Shown: in pieces, positions 16,612 through 26,087 of the stretch
Layout of the letters: each line of letters opens with the position of its first letter
Numbering within the stretch: position 1 is the stretch's first letter
Source of the DNA: Rhodococcus qingshengii JCM 15477
GTDB lineage: Bacteria; Actinomycetota; Actinomycetes; Mycobacteriales; Mycobacteriaceae
Assembly (NCBI RefSeq): GCF_023221595.1
Contig: NZ_CP096567.1
Span: forward strand, 186,001 to 250,000
Length of the DNA: 64,000 nt
Direction: 5' to 3'
Made by a program: the position numbers and the translations under genes
The notes under the pieces: generated by a model
What the model was told of the DNA's origin: nothing
The model's input: the letters and a program-made list of their open reading frames with translations, nothing else
Databases searched by the model: none

Positions 16612-17154
16612 TCACTGAAACCCGAGCACTCCTCCTGCGCCCGGAATCGAGGAACTCGACGAAACAGGGGGATCCTTCGCCGCAACGCCGATCACCAAGG
16701 CGTTGCCTATCTGGTTCGCACCGATTTCGGCGCCCAGGTTTCTTCTGCGCTCGTTCGCGGAGCAGGTCTTCTCGTCAGGGGCCTTCGATGGCGCCCCTAG
16801 GCGAGACTCACCCGATTGCAGCACGAGGGACGGTTGCGGCGCCCGCACGATCGTCAGCACGGTGCCCGACGGTCCATGGCCGCTGCTCACATCCTCGTCG
16901 GCGCCCCGTAGCCGCGCCGAGCACAGCTCTAGGTGGTGCCGTTGCATCTCGTGACGCTCCCGGGGTGCGATCCAGTCTCCTCGATAGACGAGTTCTCCGC
17001 AGTGTCGGCACCGCGTGCAGAAGTGCCCTGTGGCCGGTGTGGGCGCGTTGATCTCCGAGATTCTGTTCCCCTCTCGTGTGGAAGGTGCACTGCCTCCCCG
17101 CGTAGGAGCCGGGGCGACGTCGCCGACATTACGCCGGGCTCCCCCGACAGCCAC
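16612..17154 (-). CDS. Possible zinc-finger-like hypothetical protein
   Basis: A 180-codon frame whose middle holds GHFCTRCRHCGELVYRGDWI and RHEMQRHHLELCSARL, a C-x2-C-x2-C cluster followed by H-x-x-x-x-C spacing that could bind zinc. The flanks are low-complexity (Ala/Pro/Ser/Arg) and I recognise no family. No neighbour supports a role. It may be a real small DNA- or RNA-binding protein or a chance frame; coding is uncertain. Confidence 0.3.
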   Translation of the reverse strand: MAVGGARRNVGDVAPAPTRGGSAPSTREGNRISEINAPTPATGHFCTRCRHCGELVYRGDWIAPRERHEMQRHHLELCSARLRGADEDVSSGHGPSGTVLTIVRAPQPSLVLQSGESRLGAPSKAPDEKTCSANERRRNLGAEIGANQIGNALVIGVAAKDPPVSSSSSIPGAGGVLGFQ

Positions 17155-17306
17155 CGCAGGCTGCTGGTGGCTGCAGCGGACCCCTTTTGCACCGTTGATT
17201 TTCTGAACGAGGCGTATTGAACGTAGTTTGGATCTTCAGGAAAGGGTCGGTGCGCGAATTGTTCAGATACTCGCCCGCAATCAGCCCAGCGCGGTCTGGC
17301 CCAAAC

Positions 17307-17552
17307 CTACGAAGAATGAAATGTGTATCGCCGGCTCATCGCATCGAGGGCGCGGATGTCTTCGTCGGAGAAGGTAGCGGCTTGCGCCCAGATTAACGCT
17401 TGCAGGTAGTCCTGATGGTGCTGGAGAAGTTCATCGTGGGAAAGCCCTGCATACATGCAATCATTCAGTCTCTCTTTCGCGCCGGCGACACTGGCAAATT
17501 GCGCCAGGTACGCCGCGAGAGCCGCGGCACGGCGGCGACGACTTGCAGGCAT
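17307..17552 (-). CDS. Small conserved hypothetical protein, family copy B
   Basis: An 81-residue protein starting MPASRRRRAAALAAYLAQFA and ending ALDAMSRRYTFHSS, homologous along its length to the proteins at 3483-3719 and, in broken form, 50735-50972. Shared landmarks are the Arg-rich start, AALAAYLAQF, a middle LSHDELLQHHQDYLQALIWA, then F-x-D-E-D-I-x-x-L and R-R-Y-x-F. It is predicted mainly helical and soluble, with no signal or membrane segment. The function is unknown. Copies scattered near mobile DNA suggest spread by transfer or duplication. Confidence 0.6.
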   Translation of the reverse strand: MPASRRRRAAALAAYLAQFASVAGAKERLNDCMYAGLSHDELLQHHQDYLQALIWAQAATFSDEDIRALDAMSRRYTFHSS

Positions 17553-18569
17553 GAGTTTTCACCTCGGCTTCGGAGCGGACACGGCTACGAAGACTGCGGC
17601 AACCTCACGCGCATGTAACCATGCAACTCGTCGTGCCCACTACCTTCCTAGCAATATTTAAGCTATCGGCGCGACATGGACTTCCGTTACATTGGATACA
17701 TATATGTAAGGACCACCACCAGTTTCGGATCCATCCGGCCCTGTGCAGATCGCGCTGCGCGAGAAGGGAAATATCTGCGTGGTTCGCGGCTTTTCATGGG
17801 CCTATCTTGATTTGGCACACACTATGCTGTCCAACAACTTACTTCGGTTAGATTGAGAAGTAATATCGCTGAATGGATTCTCGAAAGCTCGCCCACTTCG
17901 TGGCGGTCGCCGAACTCGGACACTTCACCCGCGCGGCCGAGATCCTCCATGTGTCACAGTCAGGGCTCAGTGCCTCGATTCGAGCACTGGAGAACGACCT
18001 CGGATGTGTGCTGTTCGAACGCACCACCCGTAGCGTCCTTTTGACAGCCGCCGGGCGTGTCCTGCATGAACACGCATCCAGTATTTTGCGAGAGATCACC
18101 GATGCACAGAATTCCTTGAAAGCTTTGTCCGACTGTGTCGCAGGGAGTTTCACCCTCGGTCTCGTGCAAACACTGACAGTGGTGGACGTGCCCGCGGTCC
18201 TCGCACAGTTCCATCGACGATATCCGCGTGTGGAGGTCACCCTCACCGAAGCGCCTTCGTCGGACCTACTCACAGGTGTGGGAAACGGTCAGCTCGATCT
18301 TGCGTACGTGGCATTGGGTTCCAAGGCGCTGCCCCCGGAGTTCGTTTGCGTTGAGAAGTTACGCTGAACGACCCGTTCTCGTGGCGGGTGACGACCACCC
18401 TCTGGCGTCGAGGAGTGCGGTCGAAATCATGGAATTGCACGAGTATTCGTTTGTCGACTTCAAGGCAGGCCTGGGATTGGAAACTGTTGTCTCGGAACTT
18501 TTTTTCGCCGCCGGGATCAATCGTAATGTCGCCTTTCGTACCAGCGAGATGGATCTCGCCCTCGCTCTC

Positions 18570-18575
18570 GTCAGT
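18570..18575 (+). repeat. Left target-site duplication of IS21 (GTCAGT)
   Basis: GTCAGT at 18570-18575 directly precedes the left end TGTC, and the same six bases follow the right end at 21156-21161. This shows insertion by transposition into the lysR gene. Confidence 0.85.
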
Positions 18576-18708
18576 TGTCGACGGCCATCGTAAGCTCCCC
18601 ACTGGCGGCCATTTATGGCGCATTTTGTGGCCATGGTTTCTCCCCGCGTACGGCCAGATAGTTCCCCACCTGCTGTGAGTCAGATTCGGTCCCGGCAACG
18701 CTGGGTGG

Positions 18709-20250
18709 ATGAAATCGAGCAGGGAGATCATGGAAATTTTGGAGGCGTACGACCTCACGGGTAGTTATCGGGCGGCGGCGGAGCTGGCTGGGTGTGATCA
18801 CCACACGGTGGCCCGGTATGTGCAGATGCGCGCTGCGGGGCAGCCGCCGGACCGCCGGCGGCATCGAGCGCGGGCGATCGACGACTTTCTGCCGAAGATC
18901 GAGGAGTTGGTGGTCCGCTCGCAGGGCAAGGTCCGCGCGGATGTCATCCACGAACGGATCGTCGCGCTGGGGTTCACCGGCGGTGAGCGGACCACGCGCC
19001 GGACGGTCGCGGAGGCGAAGGCCCAGTTTCGGGCTGGTCGGCGGCGAGTGTATCGGCCGTGGGTAACCGAACCTGGGCTGTGGTTACAGTACGACTTCGG
19101 TGACGGGCCAACGATTTCCGGCCGGAAGACGACGTTGTTCTGCGCATGGTTGGCGTGGTCGCGATTTCGGGTGGTGATCCCGATCTGGGACAAGACATTG
19201 CCGACGGTGGCGGCGTGTTTGGATGCGACATTCCGCCGCTTGGGCGGGGTTCCGGTCTATGTCCTCACCGACAACGAGAAGACCGCGACGATCGATCACG
19301 TGGCCGGGATCGCGGTCCGCAATCCGGAGATCGTGGAGGTGGCACGGCATTACGGCACGACGCTGCGGACGTGTTTACCTGCTGATCCGGAGTCGAAGGG
19401 AGGAAGTGAGGCGACGGTGCGGATCGCCAAAGCCGACCTGTTGCCGAAGGAGGTGAACCTGCGCGAGCAGTATCACTCTTTCGGTGAGCTCGAGTCGGCT
19501 TGCCGGCAGTTCTGCACCGACGTCAACACCCGCGTCCACAGCTCTACTCGGCGGCGGCCGGTCGAGCGGCTGGCCGAAGAGTTGCAGCGGCTGCATCCGC
19601 TGCCGAAATCTCCGTTCACCGCGGTGTTCGGCACTACCCGGCGGGTGAACTGGGAGTCGACGATCTCGGTGGAAGGGGTGCGGTATTCGGTGCCGCACAC
19701 GTTGATCGACACTCGGGTCTGGGCCCGCTTCCATGGTGAGGAGCTGATCGTGACCGCCGTCGACAATGATGGCGGTGCAGTCGAAGTCGCGCGGCACCGC
19801 CGCGGCCAACCCGGTTCACCGGTCCTCGACAACGACCACTACCCACCCCGCCCAGACCGCGACGCCGCCGACCGGGTGCCCAAGCCTCGTACCGCCGCCG
19901 AGCTCGCCTTCCTACAGTTGGGCCAGGGTGCCAACAGCTGGCTGGTCGAGGCTGCCGCCGCGGGAGCGCGCCGCATCAGGGCGAAGATGGCCGAGGCCGT
20001 GGACCTTTCGAAGCTGCACTCCCCGGACGCAGTCGACAGAGCGTTGGGGACGGCGGCGATGACCGGCCGGTTCGCCGATCGGGACCTGATCTCGATCCTC
20101 GACTACCAAGTCACCCACGAACACGCTGATCCGGTCCGTCGCAGCGAGAACCACACTCTGCAACCGGGCACCGCCGCCTGGTCCACCTTCGGCCAGACAC
20201 CAGCGCCGGCCAGCCCAGCCACTACTGACGATGAAAGCGATGACGCCTGA
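18709..20250 (+). CDS. istA: IS21 transposase IstA
   Basis: A 513-residue IstA with an N-terminal helix-turn-helix (EILEAYDLTGSYRAAAELAG, then CDHHTVARYVQMRAAGQ) and a DDE-type integrase core in the middle: Asp in LQYDFGDGP, Asp in VYVLTDNEKTAT, and Glu in ESKGGSEATVRIAK. The C-terminal domain contains the beta-rich VEGVRYSVPHTLIDTRVWAR. Length is typical. It cuts and joins the element ends. Its stop overlaps the istB start (TGATG), so the two are translationally coupled. Confidence 0.93.
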   Translation: MKSSREIMEILEAYDLTGSYRAAAELAGCDHHTVARYVQMRAAGQPPDRRRHRARAIDDFLPKIEELVVRSQGKVRADVIHERIVALGFTGGERTTRRTVAEAKAQFRAGRRRVYRPWVTEPGLWLQYDFGDGPTISGRKTTLFCAWLAWSRFRVVIPIWDKTLPTVAACLDATFRRLGGVPVYVLTDNEKTATIDHVAGIAVRNPEIVEVARHYGTTLRTCLPADPESKGGSEATVRIAKADLLPKEVNLREQYHSFGELESACRQFCTDVNTRVHSSTRRRPVERLAEELQRLHPLPKSPFTAVFGTTRRVNWESTISVEGVRYSVPHTLIDTRVWARFHGEELIVTAVDNDGGAVEVARHRRGQPGSPVLDNDHYPPRPDRDAADRVPKPRTAAELAFLQLGQGANSWLVEAAAAGARRIRAKMAEAVDLSKLHSPDAVDRALGTAAMTGRFADRDLISILDYQVTHEHADPVRRSENHTLQPGTAAWSTFGQTPAPASPATTDDESDDA

Positions 20251-21041
20251 TGAGCACCCCTTTGCGCACTGTTACCAGCGCTAACGGCGACCCGTTGGCC
20301 GAGGCGATCGACCTGACTAAACGCCTGAAACTGCCCCATATCCGCAGGTCCTTGAGCGATATCATCCCGACCGCGAAAGCCCAACGCTGGGACCCCGCCG
20401 AAGTCGTGCGGGTTCTCCTCGCTGAGGAAGCCGCCGGCCGGGACCGGGCGAACCTGCACACTCGCCGCAAACGCGCGGGTTTCCCTACCGGCAAGACCTT
20501 CGGCGACTGGGACGAAACGAAATCGTCGATTCCCCGCGCCACCCAGGACGCGCTCCGCACCCTGGAGTGGGTCGGGCGGCGTGAATGTTTCTGCGTCTGT
20601 GGGCCTTCGGGAACTGGCAAGTCTCACTTCACCGAGGCACTCGGGCAGGCCGCAGTCGAAGCTGGGCTGGCGGTGTCTTGGTTCACCATCGAAGACCTCG
20701 GTGCCCTGGTCCGCCGGCACCGTGCCGACGACTCCATCGCCCGAGCCCTGACGAGGATCATCCGCTCCGACCTGATCATCGTCGACGACATCGGTCTGCT
20801 CCCGGTCTCTGAAGACGCCGCCGAAGGATTCTATCGCCTCGTCGACGCTGCCTACGAACGCCGAGCGATTGCCGTCTCGAGCAACCTGCACCCCTCCGGC
20901 TTCGACGAGATCATGCCCAAAACATTGGCCACCGCCACCGTTGACCGGCTCCTGCACCATGCGCACGTCGTCGTCACCGACGGCGACTCCTTCCGCCTCA
21001 CCGAAGCCACCACCGGCAAGGGGGTGAAGCCCTTCAGCTAA
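20250..21041 (+). CDS. istB: IS21 helper ATPase IstB
   Basis: A 263-residue AAA+ ATPase of the DnaC/IstB type. Walker A is CGPSGTGKSHF and Walker B is LIIVDDIGLLP, followed by the arginine-bearing SSNLHPSGFDEIMP. It assembles on target DNA and activates IstA. It is translated from an ATG overlapping the istA stop. It appears complete and ends 114 bp before the right end of the element. Confidence 0.93.
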   Translation: MSTPLRTVTSANGDPLAEAIDLTKRLKLPHIRRSLSDIIPTAKAQRWDPAEVVRVLLAEEAAGRDRANLHTRRKRAGFPTGKTFGDWDETKSSIPRATQDALRTLEWVGRRECFCVCGPSGTGKSHFTEALGQAAVEAGLAVSWFTIEDLGALVRRHRADDSIARALTRIIRSDLIIVDDIGLLPVSEDAAEGFYRLVDAAYERRAIAVSSNLHPSGFDEIMPKTLATATVDRLLHHAHVVVTDGDSFRLTEATTGKGVKPFS

Positions 21042-21398
21042 CCCAAATCAGAAAGCGGGTGGGGAAAAACAACTGGCCGCCACCGGGGAGAACCCGTGGC
21101 CACCAGCGGGGAGAACTACTGGCCGCCTACGGGGAGAACTTCGTGGCCATTGACAGTCAGTCACGGACTCGGAGTGGCGATAGTTCCCGAGCCCGTCGCA
21201 CACCGAAGTGGCATGCACCAGCTTTCCTTGCTGCCCGGCAAACCCAGCAGAGAACTCGCGTTGATCAGTAGGACCGCATGCCCCACCAACCCTGCAGCAC
21301 GCGCATTTCTCCAACTCACAGCCGACCCCATCTGCCCCACCGAAGGAATGCCGCCAGCCGCCAGGGACGGCGCATCGCAGCTTGAAACCTTTATCTAA

Positions 21399-21865
21399 GC
21401 CCGACCATCGTCGGCGGTGCCCTAAAGGCAACAGCGCTGAAGTAGCAGTCCGGATCGAGTGTCAGGAGCCTGCCGGTGACGTTTGTCAGCGATGCCCCGT
21501 TTCCCTGGATCCACGACAGCACTCCCACTACTTGCGTTCCAGCTAACTATGCGTCGAGCCGGCGCAGCCGTGAGTCGTTGTTCAGTGTGGATTCCGTGAT
21601 CATCCGTCAATTTCGCGAGCCAGGTCCCCATATGACCTGCCTCTACCTTCGTGTTCGTTGGCGCACCCCCGAGTCGCGCTCTCAAACAAAGCCTCGCGCG
21701 AGCGCAGCCAGTGGGTGCCCCCGCTGTGTCATCCGCTCGGAGCACTTATCTCTGGGAGTGCATGTCCATCGTGTTTTCGTCGGCTACGAAATCTAGCCAG
21801 AAAACGCTAGCCAACAAACTCGTAGTAACGTCACTGAACGATTGTGACCGTGTTTTTCGGTGCAC
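21399..21865. other. Intergenic, no gene recognised
   Basis: About 470 bp between the lysR remnant and the DoxX gene. A minus-strand frame of 107 codons (21422-21745) has no recognisable similarity. Confidence 0.4.
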
Positions 21866-22798
21866 TCAGTGCGTCAATTCGTCCTTCTTGGCGCGAGCCT
21901 TTTCGAGCGCCTTCTCGGCGCGCTTTCGGGCACGCTTACCCAGCACCTCGGTCTGCTCCGACGCCGTTTCGGCCCACTCGTTGCTCTTTTCGAGCGCGAG
22001 TTCGGCGAACTCCGAGCTGCGCTTGCTCGCCAGCTCTGCCAGTTCGGCGCTGCGCTCACGTGCGGTCTCGGCCAGTTCGGAGCCGCGCTTCTGCGCGACT
22101 TCGAGGATGTCCGGGCCGCGTTCTTTGGCGACCTCTCCGAATTCAGCGGCACGCTTGCTCGCGATCTCCGCGAACTCGGAGCTGCGCTCCTTCGCAAGTT
22201 CGAGCCAATCCGTACCGTGTGCCTTCGCGGTTTCGGCAAGTTCGGAACCGCGTTCGGACGCCACCGACAGAGCATGCTCGACGCGATCGCTCGTGTGATC
22301 GGTCTGCGATGCGACCAACGGAAGTGCTGCGGCGATAGACGCCTGGGCTTTCTTCGCGGCGCGACGGCCGCGCCAGCCGAGCGACGGCTTGCCCTCGGTG
22401 TCGACGGAGGCGATCATCAGTCCGCCGAGCAAACTGACGTTCTTGATGAAGTTTGTGCGCTGCATCGCTCGCAGTGACGGATCGGTTTCGTTCCAGAAGT
22501 CGTGACCGGCAAGCGTGGTCGGTACCAGGCTCCCCGCGAGCACCAACGACGCGAGCCGCGGCGCCTTGCCGGTGGCCAGCAGGGCACCGCCGCCGATCTG
22601 GACGGCGGCGTTGATCTTGACGAGTGTTTCCGGATCAGCAGGCACCTTCTGCGTCACTGCTCCTGGCAGCGTCTCGACGGATTTGTCGATCAGCGGTGAC
22701 GCTTTGGCTGCTCGCTGAGCAGGGTTGCGCAAAGCATCGATTCCCCCGGCGATGAAGATCGTGGAAAGCAGTGGACGAGCAATTCGACGTACCAGCAT
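21866..22798 (-). CDS. DoxX-family membrane protein with 11-residue-repeat helical tail
   Basis: A 310-residue protein in two parts. Residues 1-150 are a DoxX-type domain with about four membrane segments: RPLLSTIFIAGGIDALRNP at the start, GGALLATGKAPRLASLVLAG, and FIKNVSLLGGLMIASVD. Residues about 175-300 form a charged amphipathic helix made of at least seven 11-residue units such as KERSSEFAEIA, SKRAAEFGEVA, QKRGSELAETA, RERSAELAELA and SKRSSEFAELA. Hendecad repeats form extended right-handed or membrane-lying helices. DoxX proteins are linked to redox and sulfur stress. The repeat tail is not part of the standard family and may bind membranes or other proteins. The gene stands alone. Confidence 0.82.
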   Translation of the reverse strand: MLVRRIARPLLSTIFIAGGIDALRNPAQRAAKASPLIDKSVETLPGAVTQKVPADPETLVKINAAVQIGGGALLATGKAPRLASLVLAGSLVPTTLAGHDFWNETDPSLRAMQRTNFIKNVSLLGGLMIASVDTEGKPSLGWRGRRAAKKAQASIAAALPLVASQTDHTSDRVEHALSVASERGSELAETAKAHGTDWLELAKERSSEFAEIASKRAAEFGEVAKERGPDILEVAQKRGSELAETARERSAELAELASKRSSEFAELALEKSNEWAETASEQTEVLGKRARKRAEKALEKARAKKDELTH

Positions 22799-23046
22799 GT
22801 TTCAAGCCTTCCAGAGTGAATGCGACATTCGGAGATAAACACTCTCCGCGGGGCCTCCCGGCAGGTTGCCCAGCTGCACTGAACTCTGTCGACAGGCACC
22901 CTCAAACGTGGAGGTGGGATGTGCCCAGTACCTCTCTTACAGGAGGAGGCGATCCCGGTAGTGGTGCATCATCATGGGTCGAGCAAATTAGGTGCCCGCG
23001 CAAGCCAGATGTCCCAGGCGAGGGTTAGGCCGAGATATATAGGGTG

Positions 23047-23202
23047 TTAATACCAAACTTTTCGACCGCCCACAGCGCGACCCATAGTGCCCAGAAGTGT
23101 CAGGATTGCGCCGACCACCACCAAGATGATGCCGACTGTCGTCAAAATACTGATTGCGGTGAAGTAACCGATCAGGGCCAGAATGATGCCGAGGACAATC
23201 AC
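23047..23202 (-). CDS. DUF6131 small membrane protein
   Basis: A 51-residue protein from GTG 23202, preceded by AGGA: (M)IVLGIILALIGYFTAISIL then TTVGIILVVVGAILTLLG, ending MGRAVGGRKVWY. Two transmembrane segments joined by a short turn and an Arg/Lys tail fit the DUF6131 family common in mycolata. An upstream extension to 68 residues exists but adds unconserved charged residues. Function is unknown. Confidence 0.75.
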   Translation of the reverse strand: MIVLGIILALIGYFTAISILTTVGIILVVVGAILTLLGTMGRAVGGRKVWY

Positions 23203-24381
23203 AGTGATTCCTATTCTCTCGGTAGGTTCTCGCTCTGCGCACCGGCCAGCCACCAGATCCGGCGGTGCGAGAAGCTCAATAGATCACAGAATCTATACCA
23301 TCAGACATAGATTATAGGCAAAATTGAAACCAGATGTAGTGAGGTGGCGTTAAGCGCCGACCTGGCCCGGCCAGGAGGCCGGTCGGTGCCTGGCGAACAT
23401 TGAGGAAGGACGTAGTCAAGGGCCCACCGACACTGAGCACGAGCAGAGTCTCGGTGGGCGGGCACGCGCCCGCCGTGTCGGCGACGAGCGCGAAGTTCGG
23501 GCGGTCCACCGACATCAGGTGTGAACATCGGTCGGTGGACCGTGCGTGTCAGAACCGGCGACAACTCCGACACGCAGATCGAAGACCCGCCGGGACGGAG
23601 TGGGGGACTCAACCGGCGGGTCAACATCCTCCATGCCCTGGTGCCTTGTTCTCCAAACATGAACAGCCCGCCGTATTTGTCGAGCAGGCACAACGAGGCC
23701 CAGCAGAAACCGATCAAGGCGACGGGCAGCACTCCCTGATGCTGGCCTTGTCGTCCAGAGTCGCCTGCTGCACCAGATGAGCGTCATTCTGCCGTGCGTC
23801 AGTACAAGTACATTGCCGCGTTCCTGACAAGTAACGGAGAAGGGTAGTGTTCGGCCCTCGTTCCAGGCTGGCGCGGGTGGGTGGGGGACCGAGAATGTTC
23901 ATCTCGATCACGCCGGCGGTGCGAAGCCTCACGCCCGTAACTCGATGCCATTCTGCAGCGGTTGCGACGCGGATAGACGTTGGTGATCACTCCCCGCGAA
24001 GTGGCGAGATCGTGGTATCGGTCAACGGCTGATGTTGATACCGACCGGCTGTTCGATAACGCCCCTGCATCCGCTGCGGCAATCAACGAAACTTTCCCGG
24101 CGGTCGGTCAGTTTAGGCGGTGAACCGGCGTAGAACTCGAGCACGGTAATAAACAGTGGACATCTACATTGAAGGCAGTCGCGTCCGAGTTCGGTGCCGA
24201 CGACGGGCACAGTGCTCACGAAATCGACCATAGGCCAATTCTTCGAACGCGCATTCCTACTGGCAGGCAACGCATCCCGCGCACCGATGACACCGGTAAG
24301 TCTGTGACGCGATGTATGTGTCTGCTGCGCTTACCGTCGCATTCTGCAAGCGAGCCACCGACTGGGTGGGGACACAGGAGA
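23203..24381. other. Gene-poor region
   Basis: About 1.2 kb with no secure gene. A minus-strand frame near 23515-23732 contains a hydrophobic stretch LPVALIGFCWASLCLLDKYG that could be a remnant of a membrane protein, and another at 23312-23515 reads MSVDRPNFALVADTAGACPP. Neither continues as a full gene and neither has a ribosome site that convinces me. The right end carries the promoter of the IclR-type gene. Confidence 0.35.
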
Positions 24382-24395
24382 TAGAATGAATTCTA
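24382..24395. promoter_or_regulatory. Palindrome upstream of the IclR-family gene
   Basis: TAGAAT-GA-ATTCTA is a perfect 14-bp inverted repeat 21 bp before the start codon at 24417. IclR-family sites are often short palindromes of this kind near their own promoters, so an autoregulatory operator is plausible. Confidence 0.45.
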
Positions 24396-24416
24396 GTAAA
24401 TTTCGGAAGGGGCTCC

Positions 24417-25319
24417 ATGGGCATCGCTGACCAGAATGGCACAACGCCAAGCGTCTCGACAGAGATGAAGTCGGGCAAGGACCTGCCGCCCTCGATGATC
24501 GAGCGACTGACGTTGATTCTCGACGCCTTTGACGGCCGAGGAGCTCGGATCACGCTCGAACAGGTTGCATGCCGTACTCGATTACCTCGCTCCACTGTCC
24601 ACCGCATTCTCGATCAACTCATCACCTTCGGATGGGTCGAGCACGCCTCCTTCGGATACTGCCTCGGTCGCCGCGCTCTCCGGGGCGGTGACGGCGAGGG
24701 GCGAAGCTCGCTTCGTGAAGCGGCCGCACCGTTTCTGCACGAATTGCACCAGCAGACCGGTATGGTCGTGCATCTGACCGTCCTCGACGGCCCCGACGTC
24801 GTCTATCTCGACAAAGTCGGCGGACGTTTCGCCGCTGCAATCCCGTCGCGTGTGGGCGGGCATGCCCCCGCCCACTGCACCGCCGGCGGAAAAGCGATCC
24901 TGGCGTGGATCGCCCCCGAACGCGTCGACGCTCTTTTCGGCTCAGTCCTTTCTCGCAGTACGGAAAACACCATCACAGACATCAATGTTTTGCACCAGGA
25001 ACTGAGTCGCATCCGCCAGCGCCGCGGTGTGGCCTTCGAGCGAGAAGAGTCAGCTCATGGTGTGGCCTGCGTCGCTGCTGCGGTTCGCGGATACGAAGAA
25101 CCCGTCGGCAGCATCGCCCTGTGCGGCAACAACAAATCTGTTCAGCTCGAACGCCTCGCCCCCTTGGTCGTCCACGCGGTCCGTGAAATTTCTCGATCGT
25201 TGTACCCCGAATCGGACCATTCCGGTCGACCACGAAAGGCGCCTTCCGTTCCTGCGGATACATTCTCTGCGGAGATGATGGATCGCCTCCTGGCGGCATC
25301 ACCGGAAGACTGGATCTAA
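24417..25319 (+). CDS. IclR-family transcriptional regulator
   Basis: A 300-residue regulator with the winged helix at about residues 27-90 (ERLTLILDAFDGRGARITLE, then QVACRTRLPRSTVHRILDQL) and the IclR effector domain at about 105-270 (GMVVHLTVLDGPDVVYLDKV, GHAPAHCTAGGKAILAW, and CVAAAVRGYEEPVGSIALCG). The start has GGAAGGGG upstream. A C-terminal tail of about 35 residues, Ser/Pro-rich, exceeds the family core. IclR proteins usually control catabolism of aromatic or small organic acids, but no catabolic genes adjoin, so the target may be distant or itself. Confidence 0.9.
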   Translation: MGIADQNGTTPSVSTEMKSGKDLPPSMIERLTLILDAFDGRGARITLEQVACRTRLPRSTVHRILDQLITFGWVEHASFGYCLGRRALRGGDGEGRSSLREAAAPFLHELHQQTGMVVHLTVLDGPDVVYLDKVGGRFAAAIPSRVGGHAPAHCTAGGKAILAWIAPERVDALFGSVLSRSTENTITDINVLHQELSRIRQRRGVAFEREESAHGVACVAAAVRGYEEPVGSIALCGNNKSVQLERLAPLVVHAVREISRSLYPESDHSGRPRKAPSVPADTFSAEMMDRLLAASPEDWI

Positions 25320-26087
25320 CGTATCTCGACCGATCGAGTCCGCGGTGCCAGTACCTGGACGGTATTCCCGAGAACTCGCTGACGCATCCTTAACTCCTCG
25401 ACCACGCTGGATGCTTTCGCTTGTTTGCATTCTCCAGGGATCGCCGTGGATATCAACCATGTCATTTTGAACACTTTGGGCTGCAAGCAGATACATTTTT
25501 CGTTGAATGCGCCATTGTGTGAGAATGCGGATTCCGTTGGCGTCCTGGGCGAGGATGTGGGCGAAGTGGCGGTTGGATTTTTCGAGTCCGTCGGAGAGGT
25601 TCGCGCCACCCAAGAATGCTGCGGCGGCGTCGAGATGCCGCGCAATGCGCAGGAGCAGGCCGAGGGGCGGGAACGAGGAAGACGTGGGCGTCTGCGGTGA
25701 TAATGTCGAGGGTCGACAGCAGCGACAGACCGGCTACAGTTTCGTTGTCGTCCTGGTTGATGTGGGCGACTTTCAATGCTTCGGCCAGGGCTGCCGCTGG
25801 AAATTTCTGTGCCGAGCCTGCGACAATGTGTCAGTTTTGTCGGCACGCAGCGAACTATTGGCGGTAATGGGGTTGTGCTGCAATGTGTCCCTATTTTCAC
25901 CATTGCTTAACAGGGGCGCACGGGAGACGGAAGCAGAAAACGGCAGGGTTAACCGCGATAGCGGCGAGGGAACCGCTGCATGCGCGCGAAGGATACGAGC
26001 TGCTGAGTCCGAGCGCTCCTCTTACCGGCGGCGACATGTGACCATCGTTCTGAAATCGATACTGTAGGTTTGCGACGTGAGGATCGT
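25320..26087. other. Probable decayed coding DNA, minus strand
   Basis: About 770 bp. Minus-strand pieces in different frames look protein-like, for example FLGGANLSDGLEKSNRHFAH followed by ILAQDANGIRILTQW near 25500-25620, and KVAHINQDDNETVAGLSLLS with TLDIITADAHVFLVPAPRP near 25690-25780. They would join only with frameshifts. I recognise no family; a broken gene is the likeliest explanation. Confidence 0.4.

Larger units (their letters stand above)
18576..21155 (+). mobile_element. Complete IS21-family insertion sequence
   Basis: A 2580-bp element bounded by TGTC...GACA. Imperfect terminal repeats can be aligned: TGTCGACGGCCATCG... on the left and, reversed, TGTCAATGGCCACGA... on the right. 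Near the right end, four GGCCA/GGCCG...GGGGAGAA units follow one another about every 23 bp (21075-21150), with degenerate counterparts near the left end; these are the multiple terminal sequences usual for IS21. It carries istA and istB, both apparently intact, and is flanked by a 6-bp target duplication, so it should be or recently have been mobile. Confidence 0.9.
17873..21398 (+). pseudogene. LysR-family regulator, split by IS21 and frameshifted
   Basis: The gene starts at ATG 17873 with a clear LysR helix-turn-helix (MDSRKLAHFVAVAELGHFTR, then AAEILHVSQSGLSASIRALE). It is interrupted twice. First, near 18345 the frame changes from ...LPPEFVCVE to SYAERPVLVAGDDHPLA. Second, at 18575 the IS21 element is inserted. 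The C-terminal part resumes in the same frame after the 6-bp duplication at 21162, giving DLALALVS then HGLGVAIVPEPVAHRSGMHQ, and ends at 21398. Reconstructed length is about 310 residues, normal for LysR. The regulated target cannot be deduced. The gene is doubly inactive. Confidence 0.85.
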
